From Acidithiobacillus sp. YTS05 (GTDB lineage Bacteria; Pseudomonadota; Gammaproteobacteria; Acidithiobacillales; Acidithiobacillaceae), in contig NZ_CP094359.1 of the NCBI RefSeq assembly GCF_024396695.1, forward strand, positions 2,263,501-2,327,500: 64,000 nucleotides of DNA, in the 5' to 3' direction. Of the stretch, positions 45,683 through 56,300 are shown piece after piece. A program made the translations under genes and the position numbers. The notes beneath the pieces were generated by a model. The model ran no database searches. It saw only the letters and a program-made list of their open reading frames with translations, and was not told where the DNA came from. Each line of letters starts with the position of its first letter. Position 1 is the first letter of the stretch.

Positions 45683-46405
45683 TCAGGAACGCGGACGATC
45701 TTCATATCCTGTCCAAAGCTGCAACGGGAATACATGCGGCAAATGATGCCCCCCCACGGAAATGCGCGGCAGGGCGAACAGGTCCGCATCGCTTTGCGCT
45801 CTTCCGCGCCGCGTGGTCACCGCCGCGGCAAAGCCAGAACGCGCGACCATCTCCCGCTCGCGTGCGCCCATTTCACCATAGGGATAACAGAACGTCATGA
45901 TCTCTTGGCCCAACTGCGCCTCCAGTTCTGCCTTGCTGCCGGAGATCTCCTGCTCCGCGTCGGCGTCTGCCAGAGCCGGCAGATGAACGTGATTTTGCGT
46001 GTGCGCACCAATTTCCATACCCGCATCGCGCCAGTGTTCGAGCTCCGACAGGGACATCATCGGCTTTTCCACTCGCAACTGCTCGGCATCCCAACGATTG
46101 AATGCCCCCAGCGCGGCCGATACCACAAAACAGGTGGCGGTGAATCCCCAGCGCTGCAGGATCGGCAGGGCGCTGTCCACATTGTCGCGATAGCCGTCAT
46201 CAAAGGTAATTACCACCACTTTGCCACTGCTTTCCCCCCGCAGATAGGGCAGCGCATCCCGCAGGGACAGGCCCTGATAGCCGGCTCGCGCCAAAAGCCC
46301 CATCTGCCAGGCAAAGCGGCGCGGCGCAACATAGAGGCTGCGCAGCCGCGCCCCCACTGGGGCGTGCGCGATGTTGTGGTAGGTCAGAATGGGAATGCAG
46401 GCCAT
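45683..46405 (-). CDS. Polysaccharide deacetylase family protein
   Basis: A 240-residue NodB-homology hydrolase. ILTYHNIAHAP opens the domain, VVVITFDDGYRDNV holds the catalytic Asp pair, and MEIGAHTQNHVHLP the zinc histidines; FCYPYGEMGARE follows. These enzymes remove N-acetyl or formyl groups from sugars. It starts 1 base after the ArnC-like transferase, suggesting the two act on the same undecaprenyl- or lipid-linked sugar, for example a formamido-sugar as in ArnC/ArnD. No signal peptide is seen. Confidence 0.87.
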   Translation of the reverse strand: MACIPILTYHNIAHAPVGARLRSLYVAPRRFAWQMGLLARAGYQGLSLRDALPYLRGESSGKVVVITFDDGYRDNVDSALPILQRWGFTATCFVVSAALGAFNRWDAEQLRVEKPMMSLSELEHWRDAGMEIGAHTQNHVHLPALADADAEQEISGSKAELEAQLGQEIMTFCYPYGEMGAREREMVARSGFAAAVTTRRGRAQSDADLFALPRISVGGHHLPHVFPLQLWTGYEDRPRS

Positions 46406-46406
46406 C

Positions 46407-47363
46407 TCAGACTGGATCGGATTTCCGGCTACGCAGCACGTAGGTGGTCTTCCCCTGCCCCTCGAAATAGATGCGCGACAGCATTTCGGCGACGATGCCG
46501 GTGTTGAGGAACTGCAGTCCGGCAAGGAAAAAGAGCACCCCGGCGATCAGCATGGGCCGCCCGGAGATGGCGGCTCCCTCGGCAAATTTATCGATAAAAA
46601 GGTAGATCAACATGCCCGAGCCAATGAACAGGGAAAACAGTCCGATCACCCCGAAGAAGTGCATGGGACGCTGGCTGTAACCGAGGAAAAACTTGACGAA
46701 GAGCAGGTCGACCAGCACGCGAAAGGTACGGCTGATGCCGTACTTACTCTTGCCTGCCCGGCGCGGATGGTGACGCACCGGCACCTCGACGATACGGTCG
46801 GTGTAGGTAAGGGTAGAGAGCCAGGCAGGGATGAAGCGGTGCATCTCTCCATACAGTCGCACCCCCTGCAGGACCGAGGCGCGGTAGGCCTTGAGGGTAC
46901 AGCCATAGTCATGCAGGCGCACGCCGGTCAGACGGCGGATGAGGCGGTTGGCGATGCGCGAGGGAATCTTGCGCAGCAAGAGCCCGTCCTGTCGGTTCTT
47001 GCGCCAGCCGGCAACCACATCCAGGTTTTCCGCGAGGAGCCGTTGCGCCAAGGGCAGGATGTCCTGCGGATCATTCTGCAGATCGGCGTCGAGGGTGACG
47101 ATGACCTCGCCGCGAGCGGCGTCGATTCCCGCCTGCATCGCCGCCGTCTGGCCAAAATTGCGCTGCAGGTGCAACACCGTAAGGACCTCTGGCCATTCCG
47201 CCTGGGCACGATCGAGGGCGGCGGCACTGCCATCGCGACTGCCATCGTCGACGATGATGACCTCGACATCGGCCGCGCCCAAAGCGGCATGTAGGGCCGC
47301 CACCAAGGGCTCGACATTGTCAATTTCGTTGTAGAGTGGGATGACGACCGACAGTTCAGGCAT
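46407..47363 (-). CDS. ArnC/DPM1-like glycosyltransferase (undecaprenyl-phosphate sugar transferase)
   Basis: A 318-residue GT2 enzyme with ELSVVIPLYNEIDNVEPLV, VIIVDDGSRDGSAAAL, NFGQTAAMQAGIDAARGEVIVTLDADLQNDP and two C-terminal membrane helices (FGVIGLFSLFIGSGMLIYLF and MLIAGVLFFLAGLQFLNTGIV). Such proteins load a sugar onto undecaprenyl phosphate. HDYGCTLKAYR is the ArnC-type motif. It overlaps the Nudix gene by 8 bases. Together with the deacetylase it may make a lipid A or core modification. Confidence 0.87.
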   Translation of the reverse strand: MPELSVVIPLYNEIDNVEPLVAALHAALGAADVEVIIVDDGSRDGSAAALDRAQAEWPEVLTVLHLQRNFGQTAAMQAGIDAARGEVIVTLDADLQNDPQDILPLAQRLLAENLDVVAGWRKNRQDGLLLRKIPSRIANRLIRRLTGVRLHDYGCTLKAYRASVLQGVRLYGEMHRFIPAWLSTLTYTDRIVEVPVRHHPRRAGKSKYGISRTFRVLVDLLFVKFFLGYSQRPMHFFGVIGLFSLFIGSGMLIYLFIDKFAEGAAISGRPMLIAGVLFFLAGLQFLNTGIVAEMLSRIYFEGQGKTTYVLRSRKSDPV

Positions 47364-48354
47364 GGGTATTCCAGGCATCGAGAAAGGCACGGGTGGCGCT
47401 GGCGGGGTCTTCGGCTTCCAAAATTCCCGACAGGACGGCAATCCCTGAGGCGCCGGCAGCACGCGCAGCCGCGACCCGCTCCGGCGTCATCCCCCCTAGG
47501 GCAATCACCGGAACCGCCGCAGGCGCAATCATCTCGGCAAAGCGCTCGACCCCCAGGGCCGACGCGTCGGGATGGGTCTGGGTGGCGAACAGCGGAGAGA
47601 GAAAGGCATACCGCGCCTGCAACCGTGCGGCACGCGCCAGGCACCCCCCCCCGTGGCAGGAAACGCCAAAGGGTTGCGATGGCTTCCCCGTTGCCGCCTG
47701 CAGGCGGGCTTCCGTCCAGTGCTGGCCGGAAACGGGCCAGTCCGGGGCCGGTTCAGGATGATTGAGGAAAAAGCCTACGCCCCTATCGCGGGCCTGCTCC
47801 AGAAACCCGGGCATCGCCACTGCGAGTTCCGCTGGCATCGTCTCCTTGATCCGCAACACCACGGCACGCAGGCCAGCAGCGATGGCGGACTGCAGCGCCG
47901 GCAAAAAGCGGGAAGTCGGCAGCCGCGCGGGGTCCGCAATCAGCCAAAGCGGCGGCTGCGGGAGCTCTTCGGCGAGCAACTTGGCGACCACCGGCAGATT
48001 GGGCGCAAGACAATCGAGTGCTGCAATTTCCCACGGGTAGACCCAGCGAATCTGCTGCCCCTCTCGCCCGTAGGGCTCCCCCTGCCAGCTCCGCACCCGA
48101 AAGAAGTGCAAAGCCACGGTGCGCTCGGGATAGGGATGATCGCGCCGCAGAAAGGTCTCGGGGGGACCAATCTGGACGCCGATCTCCTCTTCCAGCTCCC
48201 GCCGCAGGGCCGCCTCCGCTGTCTCGCCGGGCTCGATCTTGCCCCCCGGGAACTCCCAAAATCCCGGCCAGGGTTTGCCCTCGGGACGCAAAGAAACCAG
48301 CACCCGGCCATCATCCCGCTGCAAGACCCCCGTAGCGACGGGGACTACCGCCAC
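47356..48354 (-). CDS. Nudix hydrolase - ThiE-like fusion protein
   Basis: A 332-residue two-domain protein. Residues 1-130 are a MutT-type Nudix hydrolase with the box GGKIEPGETAEAALRRELEE followed by EIG, the enzyme that removes oxidised 8-oxo-dGTP. Residues 135-332 resemble thiamine-phosphate synthase/TenI (WLIADPARLPT, FGVSCHGGGCLARAARL, YAFLSPLFATQTHPD, VPVIALGGMTPERVAAARAAGASGIAVLSGI), a fusion also found in other gammaproteobacteria. True ThiE activity is uncertain. It lies downstream of argJ. Confidence 0.88.
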   Translation of the reverse strand: MAVVPVATGVLQRDDGRVLVSLRPEGKPWPGFWEFPGGKIEPGETAEAALRRELEEEIGVQIGPPETFLRRDHPYPERTVALHFFRVRSWQGEPYGREGQQIRWVYPWEIAALDCLAPNLPVVAKLLAEELPQPPLWLIADPARLPTSRFLPALQSAIAAGLRAVVLRIKETMPAELAVAMPGFLEQARDRGVGFFLNHPEPAPDWPVSGQHWTEARLQAATGKPSQPFGVSCHGGGCLARAARLQARYAFLSPLFATQTHPDASALGVERFAEMIAPAAVPVIALGGMTPERVAAARAAGASGIAVLSGILEAEDPASATRAFLDAWNTHA

Positions 48355-48357
48355 GAC

Positions 48358-49575
48358 TCAGCTCCGGTAATCGGCATTGATGCGCACATAGTCATAGGAA
48401 AGATCACAGGTCCAGATCTGCTCTTGGGCCGATCCGCGTCCAAGATCGACATGGATGGGGATCTCCGCCCGCGCCATGACCGCCTGCCCCGCCTCTTCGC
48501 TGTACTCTGCAGCACGGGCACCATTGCGCACGATGCACAGATCGCCGAGATGAATCTGTACCCGCTCGACATCGAGATCTTCCACTCCCGCCGAACCGAT
48601 GGCCGCGAGCAGTCGGCCCCAGTTGGGATCCGAGGCAAAAAAGGCGGTCTTGATCAGGGGACTATGGGCCATGCGATACGCCACCTGCAGACACTCGGAT
48701 ACACTGCGTCCGCCACTGATCCGGATGGGGATGAACTTGCTGGCACCCTCACCGTCGCGGACGATGGCCTGCGCCAGTTCGGTCGCCACCTCGGTGATGG
48801 CGTCGATCAGGGCGTCTGCCTCACCCAGCGCCAGGGGCAGATTCCCCGCCCGCCCCGTGGCGATGAGCATGCAGGCATCATTGGTGGACATGTCGCCATC
48901 CACGGTGATGCGGTTGAAGGAGCGGTTCACCGCCTGCTTCAAGATCGGCTGCAGGGCCTCCGGTGCAAGGGCGGCATCGGTAGCGATATAGGCGAGCATG
49001 GTCGCCATATCTGGCCGAATCATGCCGGAGCCTTTGGCAATACCGGTGACGGTGACCTCTTTGCCGGCAATATTGAGCTGTCGCGAGGCGCCCTTGGCCA
49101 CCGTATCGGTAGTGCGGATGGCATCGGCGGCCTCCAGCCAGCGATCCTCGGCCAGCGCTGGCAGACAGCCCGGCAAGGCTGCCGCAATCTTGCCCGCCAG
49201 GTCGATCGGCTCTCCGATCACCCCGGTGGAGAACGGCAGGACCTGCTGCGCCGTACAACCCAATGCCGCAGCCACCACCCGGCAGCTATCTTCGGCAGCA
49301 CGCAGTCCCGCCGCCCCGGTCCCGGCATTGGCGTTACCCGTATTGATGATCAGGGCACGAATGCCTTGACCGGTGGCGAGGTGTTCCTCGGCCACCAGGA
49401 CCGGCGCCGCACGAAACCGGTTGCGGGTGAAGACACCCGCCACCTGCGTCCCGGGGGCGAGCTCCATCAAGGTTAGGTCGCGACGCGCGGCATAGCGGAT
49501 CTGGGCCTCGGCTATGGCAAGGCGGACGCCGGCAACCGGCAGGAGGGAACGGGGAGGATCAAGGGCAACGGGCAT
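48358..49575 (-). CDS. argJ: Bifunctional glutamate N-acetyltransferase / ornithine acetyltransferase
   Basis: ArgJ recycles or supplies acetyl groups in arginine synthesis. The 405-residue precursor self-cleaves before the threonine nucleophile, seen in GSGMIRPDMATMLAYIATDA; other conserved pieces are NTGNANAGTGAAGL and TVDGDMSTNDACMLIATG. It lies between secA and the Nudix gene, a common gammaproteobacterial order. Confidence 0.95.
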   Translation of the reverse strand: MPVALDPPRSLLPVAGVRLAIAEAQIRYAARRDLTLMELAPGTQVAGVFTRNRFRAAPVLVAEEHLATGQGIRALIINTGNANAGTGAAGLRAAEDSCRVVAAALGCTAQQVLPFSTGVIGEPIDLAGKIAAALPGCLPALAEDRWLEAADAIRTTDTVAKGASRQLNIAGKEVTVTGIAKGSGMIRPDMATMLAYIATDAALAPEALQPILKQAVNRSFNRITVDGDMSTNDACMLIATGRAGNLPLALGEADALIDAITEVATELAQAIVRDGEGASKFIPIRISGGRSVSECLQVAYRMAHSPLIKTAFFASDPNWGRLLAAIGSAGVEDLDVERVQIHLGDLCIVRNGARAAEYSEEAGQAVMARAEIPIHVDLGRGSAQEQIWTCDLSYDYVRINADYRS

Positions 49576-49584
49576 GACAGTCTC

Positions 49585-52323
49585 TCAGCCGAGGCGACCA
49601 CAACAGTGTTTATATTTTTTGCCGGAACCGCATGGGCAAGGCTGGTTACGACCCACCTTTTGCACGTGTATGGGCATCGCCGCCGCCCCACCCAGGGCCG
49701 CTACGGCGGACAGGTCGCGGTCCTCGTCTGCACTGGAGCCACCCGGCAGATCGGGGTGCTGGAAGACCAGACCCTGATTCGTCGGCGGGCTCGGGAAGAG
49801 ACTGCTCCAATCCATGGCCTCGGCAGGCGTCTCGCTAACCGGGCTGACCTGCACATGCGACAGGGTGCTGACGATTTCTTCGCGCACCCGCGCCAGCATG
49901 GCATTGAACAAGGTCAACGACTCGCGCTTGTACTCCTGCTTGGGGTTTTTCTGCGCATAGCCACGCAGGTGAATACCCTCGCGCAGGTGATCCATGCTGG
50001 CGAGGTGATCTTTCCACTGGCTATCGAGCACCTGCAAGGTCACACTCTTTTCCAGATGACGAGCCATTTCCTCGCCCATCAATGCCTCGCGCTCCTGCCA
50101 GCGGGCGTGCACCGCCTCCAGGATGCGTTCCTGCAGGCCCTCATGATTCAAGGTGCGATCGGCTGCCAGCCATTCTCCTACTGGGAACTTTTCGGCAAAA
50201 ATCCGTTCCAGGGCCAGTTCCAGCCCCTCAATGTCCCACTGCTCTTCCATGACGCCCGCCGGGGCATAGTCATCGAGCAGAGCATCGAGCACATCAACCC
50301 GCAGGGATTCCACTTCTCTGTGCAAATTGTCACTGTCCATGAAGGCGTTGCGCTGGGCGTAGATGATCTTGCGCTGTTCATTGGCGACGTCGTCATATTC
50401 GAGCAACTGCTTGCGGATATCGAAATTGCGCGCTTCAACCTTGCGCTGGGCGTTTTCGATGGACTTGGTCACCCAGGGATGCTCGATGGCCTCCCCCGGC
50501 TGCATGCCAAGCTTCTGCATCAGTCCGCCCAGGCGATCACTGCCAAAGATCCGCATGAGCGGATCTTCCAGAGACAGATAAAACCGACTGCTACCAACGT
50601 CGCCCTGGCGCCCGGCACGTCCCCGCAGCTGGTTGTCCACCCGCCGCGACTCATGACGTTCCGTACCAATGATGTGCAGACCGCCGGCTGCCAGGGTCTT
50701 GTCGTGCTCCGCTCCCCAGCCATCGCGCAGGTCCTGGGCTTGCGCTGCCTTGGCGGCATCGTCGAGGTCTTCGCGTGCCTCGATCATCTCAATCTGATGC
50801 TCGACATTGCCACCGAGAACGATATCCGTACCGCGGCCGGCCATGTTCGTGGCAATGGTCACGGCACCGGATTTTCCCGCCTGGGCAATGATTTCCGCCT
50901 CGCGCTCGTGCTGCTTGGCATTGAGCACGGAATGGGGGATTTTTTTCTGTTGCAGACAGCGCGACAAATACTCATTGTGTTCGATAGAAGTCGTACCCAC
51001 CAAAACGGGTTGCCCGCGCTCTCGACAGGCCTCGATATCGGCGGTGATCGCATCCCATTTCTCCGCCGCCGTACGGTAGATCTGATCGGCCAGATCCTTG
51101 CGCTGAATGGGTCGGTGGGTGGGAATGACGACCACTTCCAGGCCATAGATCTGGTTGAGCTCGAAGGCCTCGGTGTCGGCAGTGCCAGTCATGCCCGACA
51201 ATTTTTCGTACATACGGAAATAATTCTGGAAGGTGATGGAGGCCAGGGTCTGGCTCTCGTTCTGGATCTCCACCCCCTCCTTGGCCTCCACCGCCTGATG
51301 CAAGCCGTCGGACCAGCGCCGGCCCGTCATCATGCGGCCGGTAAATTCATCGACGATGCAGACCTCACCGTCGCGAACGATATAGTCCGTTTCGCGATGG
51401 TAGATATGATGTGCGCGCAAACCCTGATTGAGATGATGCACCAGACTGACGTTCTGGACGTCGTAGAGGTTCCCCTCGCGCAGCAAGCCATTATCGAGCA
51501 TCAGTTGCTCGGCCTTTTCGACGCCCTCTTCCGTGAGCAGCACCTGCTTGGCCTTTTCATCGATGGTAAAGTCTTCGTCGGCAACGAACTGCGGGATGAG
51601 CTTGTCGACTTTTTGGTAGAGATCGGTGTTTTCCTCGGTGGGCCCGCTGATGATCAGCGGCGTGCGCGCCTCGTCGATAAGGATGGAGTCGACTTCGTCA
51701 ATAATGGCGTAATGCAGGCCGCGCTGCACTCGCTCGGCGGGCGAAAAGGCCATATTGTCACGCAGATAGTCGAAGCCAAACTCGTTGTTGGTGCCATAGG
51801 TGATGTCGGCAGCGTAAGCCGCACGGCGCTCCTCGGGCGAAAGATTGGCAATGATGGTCCCAACGGACAGGCCCAGAAAGCGGTGCACGCGCCCCATCCA
51901 CTCGGCATCACGACTGGCCAGATAGTCGTTGACCGTCACAACGTGAACGCCTTTGCCGGTCAGGGCATTGAGGTAGGCCGGCAGAGTGGCGACCAGGGTC
52001 TTGCCCTCGCCGGTGCGCATCTCGGCAATCTTGCCCTCGTGCAGCATGTAACCGCCGATCAGCTGCACATCGTAGTGAAACAGCCCCATAACGCGCCGCG
52101 CCGCCTCGCGTACGGTGGCAAAGGCCTCGGGCAGGATACTGTCCAGGGGCTCCCCGTTCCCGACCCGCTCGCGCAGTCGCGCCGTCTGCCCCTGTAGCTC
52201 GGCATCGCTCATGGCGTGAACCTGTTCCTGCAAGCCATTGATCCGGGCAACTACAGCGCGGGCTTTCTTGATCAGGCGGTCGTTGCGACTGCCCACCACA
52301 TGACGGATGATGGTTCCCAGCAT
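49585..52323 (-). CDS. secA: Preprotein translocase ATPase SecA
   Basis: The motor of the Sec export pathway. The 912-residue protein has [23 protein letters not shown] (Walker A), the [19 protein letters not shown]alker B stretch, the helicase motif [14 protein letters not shown], and the C-terminal zinc motif [13 protein letters not shown], which binds SecB. The start at [16 protein letters not shown] fits the family. Confidence 0.97.
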   Translation of the reverse strand: MLGTIIRHVVGSRNDRLIKKARAVVARINGLQEQVHAMSDAELQGQTARLRERVGNGEPLDSILPEAFATVREAARRVMGLFHYDVQLIGGYMLHEGKIAEMRTGEGKTLVATLPAYLNALTGKGVHVVTVNDYLASRDAEWMGRVHRFLGLSVGTIIANLSPEERRAAYAADITYGTNNEFGFDYLRDNMAFSPAERVQRGLHYAIIDEVDSILIDEARTPLIISGPTEENTDLYQKVDKLIPQFVADEDFTIDEKAKQVLLTEEGVEKAEQLMLDNGLLREGNLYDVQNVSLVHHLNQGLRAHHIYHRETDYIVRDGEVCIVDEFTGRMMTGRRWSDGLHQAVEAKEGVEIQNESQTLASITFQNYFRMYEKLSGMTGTADTEAFELNQIYGLEVVVIPTHRPIQRKDLADQIYRTAAEKWDAITADIEACRERGQPVLVGTTSIEHNEYLSRCLQQKKIPHSVLNAKQHEREAEIIAQAGKSGAVTIATNMAGRGTDIVLGGNVEHQIEMIEAREDLDDAAKAAQAQDLRDGWGAEHDKTLAAGGLHIIGTERHESRRVDNQLRGRAGRQGDVGSSRFYLSLEDPLMRIFGSDRLGGLMQKLGMQPGEAIEHPWVTKSIENAQRKVEARNFDIRKQLLEYDDVANEQRKIIYAQRNAFMDSDNLHREVESLRVDVLDALLDDYAPAGVMEEQWDIEGLELALERIFAEKFPVGEWLAADRTLNHEGLQERILEAVHARWQEREALMGEEMARHLEKSVTLQVLDSQWKDHLASMDHLREGIHLRGYAQKNPKQEYKRESLTLFNAMLARVREEIVSTLSHVQVSPVSETPAEAMDWSSLFPSPPTNQGLVFQHPDLPGGSSADEDRDLSAVAALGGAAAMPIHVQKVGRNQPCPCGSGKKYKHCCGRLG

Positions 52324-52351
52324 GAATGCCAAAACTCTAAGTCAAAAAAAT

Positions 52352-52867
52352 ATGCCCGAGGGTAGCACGAAGCCCGCACGGACGAAACGTCGCGCCCGTG
52401 ATCAGATCGGCCCGGCGCTCGCAGCCGTGTTTCGTCACGGACAGGAGCTGCACGCCCGGCAGCAGGACTGGAATGCGCTGCTGAGCCTGGAAGCCCAAGA
52501 ACGCACCTGGCTCGTGGACTGGCGCGACGGCACCTTGCAGGTCTTGGTGGAGAGCAGCGTCTGGCTGGCCTGGTTACGACGCCACCAGAAACGCATCTGT
52601 CAGCGTTGGAATGCGCGTTTTCCAGAGTATCCGGCGGAACGGATCGTGGCCACGGTGCGCCCACGGCAATCGCAAGCGTCTGCGTCGCGGCCGCCTGCCG
52701 CCACCCGCATCTCCGGACCCGCGCCGGACGCCCTGCGCGAGTTGGCAGAAAACAGCGACGGCGCCCTCGGCGCCGCCCTCCAACGACTGGTCCGGACCCT
52801 GGATCAGGCAGGGACCGCCGCCAGGGAATCCACAAAGGAAAACGGCGCCTTCTCCGGCGAGGAATAA
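52352..52867 (+). CDS. DciA-like (DUF721) protein
   Basis: A 171-residue basic protein; the middle part ([39 protein letters not shown]) is the DUF721/DciA domain, which loads the replicative helicase in bacteria lacking DnaC. The start is ATG 52352 or, less likely because of secA, 52322. The 3' end overlaps the lpxC 3' end on the other strand by 64 bases. Confidence 0.75.
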   Translation: MPEGSTKPARTKRRARDQIGPALAAVFRHGQELHARQQDWNALLSLEAQERTWLVDWRDGTLQVLVESSVWLAWLRRHQKRICQRWNARFPEYPAERIVATVRPRQSQASASRPPAATRISGPAPDALRELAENSDGALGAALQRLVRTLDQAGTAARESTKENGAFSGEE

Positions 52868-53721
52868 TCCACATATTCCCAGGCATCCTCGCGCTGCAGG
52901 AGCAGGCGCAGAAGCTGATTGTTGAGGGCATGCCCGGCCTTGTGACCAGAGAAATGTCCCAGCAACGGATGCCCTAGCAGGTAGAGATCGCCAATGGAGT
53001 CGAGGACCTTGTGGCGGACGAACTCATTGGCGTAGCGCAGGCCATCCTCATTGAGCACGCGGTAGTCATCGACGACGATGGCGTTATCGAGATTGCCCCC
53101 CAAGGCCAGACCCATGCGCCGCAGCGTTTCGACCTCGCGCATGAAGCCGAAGGTGCGCGCCCGCGAAACTTCCTTCAGATAGGAGGTGTGGGCAAAATCG
53201 ACGCTGACTTCCTGGCCGCCATTGCGTACCACGGGATGATCGAAGTCGATGGTAAAGCTGACCTTGAAGCCATCGAAGGGCTCGAGACGTACCCAACGGT
53301 CGCCATCACGCACTTCCAGGGTCTCGGTGATGCGGATGAAACGTTTCGGAGCATTCTGCTCCTCCACCCCGGCGCACTGGATGAGGAATACGAAGGGCGC
53401 GGCACTACCGTCCATGATCGGGACTTCCGCACCGTCCAGATCCACATACACATTGTCGATGCCGAGGCCGGCCAGGGCAGACATCAGATGTTCGATGGTG
53501 CCGACGCGAATTTCCCCATCGCCGATATTGGTAGACAGTCGCGTGTCGACCACATGCAAAGGATCGGCCTTGATGTAGGCCTTGCCGGGGAGGTCACTGC
53601 GATGGAAGACGATTCCCGTGTTCACTGGCGCTGGGCGCAAACCAAGATACACCTTCTTGCCACTATGCAGGCCAATCCCGGTGCCCCAAATCATGTTTTT
53701 CAGAGTGCGCTGTTGAATCAT
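52804..53721 (-). CDS. lpxC: UDP-3-O-acyl-N-acetylglucosamine deacetylase
   Basis: LpxC does the committed step of lipid A synthesis. The 305-residue zinc enzyme has [12 protein letters not shown], the [14 protein letters not shown] zinc histidine region, [11 protein letters not shown], and [28 protein letters not shown] with the remaining histidine and aspartate ligands. Full family length. The convergent dciA-like gene overlaps its end. Confidence 0.96.
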   Translation of the reverse strand: MIQQRTLKNMIWGTGIGLHSGKKVYLGLRPAPVNTGIVFHRSDLPGKAYIKADPLHVVDTRLSTNIGDGEIRVGTIEHLMSALAGLGIDNVYVDLDGAEVPIMDGSAAPFVFLIQCAGVEEQNAPKRFIRITETLEVRDGDRWVRLEPFDGFKVSFTIDFDHPVVRNGGQEVSVDFAHTSYLKEVSRARTFGFMREVETLRRMGLALGGNLDNAIVVDDYRVLNEDGLRYANEFVRHKVLDSIGDLYLLGHPLLGHFSGHKAGHALNNQLLRLLLQREDAWEYVDYSSPEKAPFSFVDSLAAVPA

Positions 53722-53959
53722 CTACCTTTTTGCGATCGCCGGGATCGCCCTCCCACGTTTCACTAGAGCCAACGATACAACGACTGTTGCGAAGTTACAA
53801 CTTAATTCTGTCGCGCCAGTGTAATGCCACCCTTCAGGGCTGCGCAATCAAATTTGACATCCGTTCACGATTCCCCACCCAATCCCCCACACGTTCTGAT
53901 ACACTAAATGCTCCGATATTACGGCGAAACACCCCACTAGACATTTTGAGGACCCTTGC

Positions 53960-54580
53960 ATGGCAACACCGAGCAACAAGAAGACCCTGATGACGCTGTA
54001 TTCCGCGCAGGACTGCGTCTTTGCCCATCGCGTTCGCTTCGTACTGGAAGAAAAGGCCATGGAGTATCAGGTAGTCGATATCGACTTCGCTGACAAGCCG
54101 GAAGACCTCTTCGCGCTGAATCCCTATGGCGAAGTGCCCACCCTGGTCGACCGTGACCTGGCCGTCATCGAGTCCTTCTTGATCATCGAATATCTCGACG
54201 AGCGCTTTCCGCATCCCCCCTTGATCCCTGCCGATCCCATCTCGCGCGCACGCGTCCGGGTGGGACTGATGCAGTTTGATCGCGACTGGTTCAACCCCCT
54301 GTTCCGGCCGGGTTACAGCGAGCAGGACAAAGTCGCCGCCAAGGATTCTTTGCGTCGCTCCCTGGCCCAACTCAGCACCCTATTCAGCCAGCAACGCTAC
54401 CTTTTCGGTGATGAGCTGTCTATCGCCGACTGCGCCCTGGCACCACTGCTGTGGCGCTTGCCAAGCCTGGGCATCGAGATTCCCAAGGCGGCCAGGGCCA
54501 CCCAAGATTATGCGGAACAGATTTTTGCGCTGGAGAGTTTCCAGCGTAGCCTGACCCCGGCAGAAAAAGCGCTGCGCTGA
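53960..54580 (+). CDS. sspA: Stringent starvation protein A (GST-like)
   Basis: A 206-residue glutathione-S-transferase-fold protein of the SspA group, which binds RNA polymerase instead of glutathione. Signatures are MTLYSAQDCVFAHRVRFVLEEK and NPYGEVPTLVDRDLAVIESFLIIEYLDERFPHPPLIPADP. It starts a two-gene unit with the acyl-CoA ligase (1-base TGATG overlap). The 238-base gap to lpxC holds the divergent promoter region; no gene is seen there. Confidence 0.92.
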   Translation: MATPSNKKTLMTLYSAQDCVFAHRVRFVLEEKAMEYQVVDIDFADKPEDLFALNPYGEVPTLVDRDLAVIESFLIIEYLDERFPHPPLIPADPISRARVRVGLMQFDRDWFNPLFRPGYSEQDKVAAKDSLRRSLAQLSTLFSQQRYLFGDELSIADCALAPLLWRLPSLGIEIPKAARATQDYAEQIFALESFQRSLTPAEKALR

Positions 54581-56286
54581 TGGCGCTTTCGGTAACCGGT
54601 CTCGATCACCTCGCGGCCGGACTCTTCGCCCGTTGCCAGCGCGATCCCGACGGAAATATCGCCTGGCAGCGGGTGGGTGAACAGTTCCTTCCCCTGCGCG
54701 CCGCCGACTTTGCAGAAAGCGTGCGGCGCCGCGCACGGGGACTGATCCGGCTTGGAGTACGCCGGGGTGACCGGGTCCTGCTCATGGCCGCCAATTCCGT
54801 CGATTGGGCCATTCTCGATTTTGCCATTCTCAGCATTGGTGCGGTTACCGTGCCCCTCTACGCAAGCCTCGGGGCACGCGAGATTCACTATGTTCTGGGG
54901 GACTGCAGCCCCAGTGTGATCCTGTTGCAGAATCAGGAGATCTACAGCCGTCTGGAACCCGCGGCCTGGGGTGTCGCGCCCGGCCATGTCTTTCTGCAGG
55001 AGGCCGCGGCGGGGCTGGCCGATTGGCAAGACCTGGACACCCTCGGGGGCGATGAGGAGGCACCCGCGTTCCCCGCAGACCCCCTGCGACGGCAAGACCT
55101 CGCCAGCATCGTCTATACCTCGGGAACCACGGGCTGGCCCAAGGGCGTCATGCTGAGTCACGGTAACTTTCTCAGCAACATCGAGGGCTTTTTGCACCTG
55201 GTACCATTACGCGCCGGGCAACGACTGCTTTCGGTGCTCCCGCTCAGCCATGTCTTTGAACGTGCCACCGGCCATTTTGGCGGCTATCTGCTGGGTCTGG
55301 AGACCGCCTATGCCGAACGGCCCGATACTGTGCTGCGCGATCTGGCCACTACCCATCCCGATCTGTTGATTGCTGTTCCACGCATTTTTCAAGTGCTCTA
55401 CGAACGCACTTTGCGGACTCTCAACGATCGCCATGACTGGCTGGGGAAATTTCTACGCCAGGGCATGGGGCTGGAAGGAAAAACGGCGGCGCACTGGCAA
55501 CAGGCGACAAGCAGTTATCTGCTGCGCAAACAGCTGCGCAAGAAGCTCGGCGGGCGCCTGCAGTACTTCGTCTCCGGCGGCGCCGCTCTGGACCCTACCA
55601 TCGCCCAGTTTTTTCTGCGACTCGACCTGCCCATTCTCGAGGGTTATGGCATGACCGAGGCGAGCCCGGTCATCGCTGCCAACCCCCTCAATGCCATCCA
55701 CCCGGGAAGCGTGGGCAAGCCCCTGCCCAATCTCGAGCTGCGCATTGCCGACGATGGGCAAATCCTGGTGCGCGGTCCGTCCATTATGCAGGGGTACTGG
55801 AACAACGATGCCGCCACCCGCGAGACGGTGGTGGAGGGCTGGTTGCATACTGGTGACGTGGGCGAGCTGGATGTCGATGGATATTTACACATCACCGAAC
55901 GCAAAAAAGAAATCATCGTCAACAGTGCCGGGGAAAACATTGCGCCGCAGAAGATCGAGCTGCGGCTGTGCAGCCAGCCGCTCATCGCTCAGGCGGTCGT
56001 CTTTGGCGACCACCTTCCGTATCTGATTGCGCTGCTCTACCCGAATCCCGAGATCGTACGCGACACTTTGGGGGAGAGTGTCGATGCGCGGCAGCTCGAA
56101 CACGCGCTCCGGCAAGCCGTTCATCAGGCCCTGCAAGGCCTGCCGAGTTTTGAGCAGGTGCGGCGCTTCGCCATCCTGCGCGAGCCCTTGAGCGAAAGTG
56201 GCGGCACCCTGACCCCCACGCTGAAGGTGAAGCGGCGCCGCGTCGCGGAACAGTATGCCGCCGAACTCGCCGCCCTACAGCGCTGA
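54580..56286 (+). CDS. AMP-dependent long-chain acyl-CoA synthetase family protein
   Basis: A 568-residue ANL-superfamily adenylating enzyme. Core motifs are IVYTSGTTGWPKGVMLSHGN (P-loop), GYGMTEASPVIAANP, GWLHTGDVGELDVDGYLHITERKKEIIVNSAGENIAPQKIE, and the C-terminal lysine in LTPTLKVKRRRV. It is FadD/long-chain-like, but the substrate is not determined. The start overlaps the sspA stop by one base. Confidence 0.88.
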   Translation: MALSVTGLDHLAAGLFARCQRDPDGNIAWQRVGEQFLPLRAADFAESVRRRARGLIRLGVRRGDRVLLMAANSVDWAILDFAILSIGAVTVPLYASLGAREIHYVLGDCSPSVILLQNQEIYSRLEPAAWGVAPGHVFLQEAAAGLADWQDLDTLGGDEEAPAFPADPLRRQDLASIVYTSGTTGWPKGVMLSHGNFLSNIEGFLHLVPLRAGQRLLSVLPLSHVFERATGHFGGYLLGLETAYAERPDTVLRDLATTHPDLLIAVPRIFQVLYERTLRTLNDRHDWLGKFLRQGMGLEGKTAAHWQQATSSYLLRKQLRKKLGGRLQYFVSGGAALDPTIAQFFLRLDLPILEGYGMTEASPVIAANPLNAIHPGSVGKPLPNLELRIADDGQILVRGPSIMQGYWNNDAATRETVVEGWLHTGDVGELDVDGYLHITERKKEIIVNSAGENIAPQKIELRLCSQPLIAQAVVFGDHLPYLIALLYPNPEIVRDTLGESVDARQLEHALRQAVHQALQGLPSFEQVRRFAILREPLSESGGTLTPTLKVKRRRVAEQYAAELAALQR

Positions 56287-56300
56287 TTCCGTGCTTTGGG

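Noticed and set aside
47572..49476. Plus-strand frame of 634 residues
   Set aside because: Antisense to argJ and the Nudix-ThiE gene, which have clear motifs.
49606..52197. Plus-strand open frame of 863 residues
   Set aside because: Exactly antisense to secA; a shadow of codon bias with no homology.
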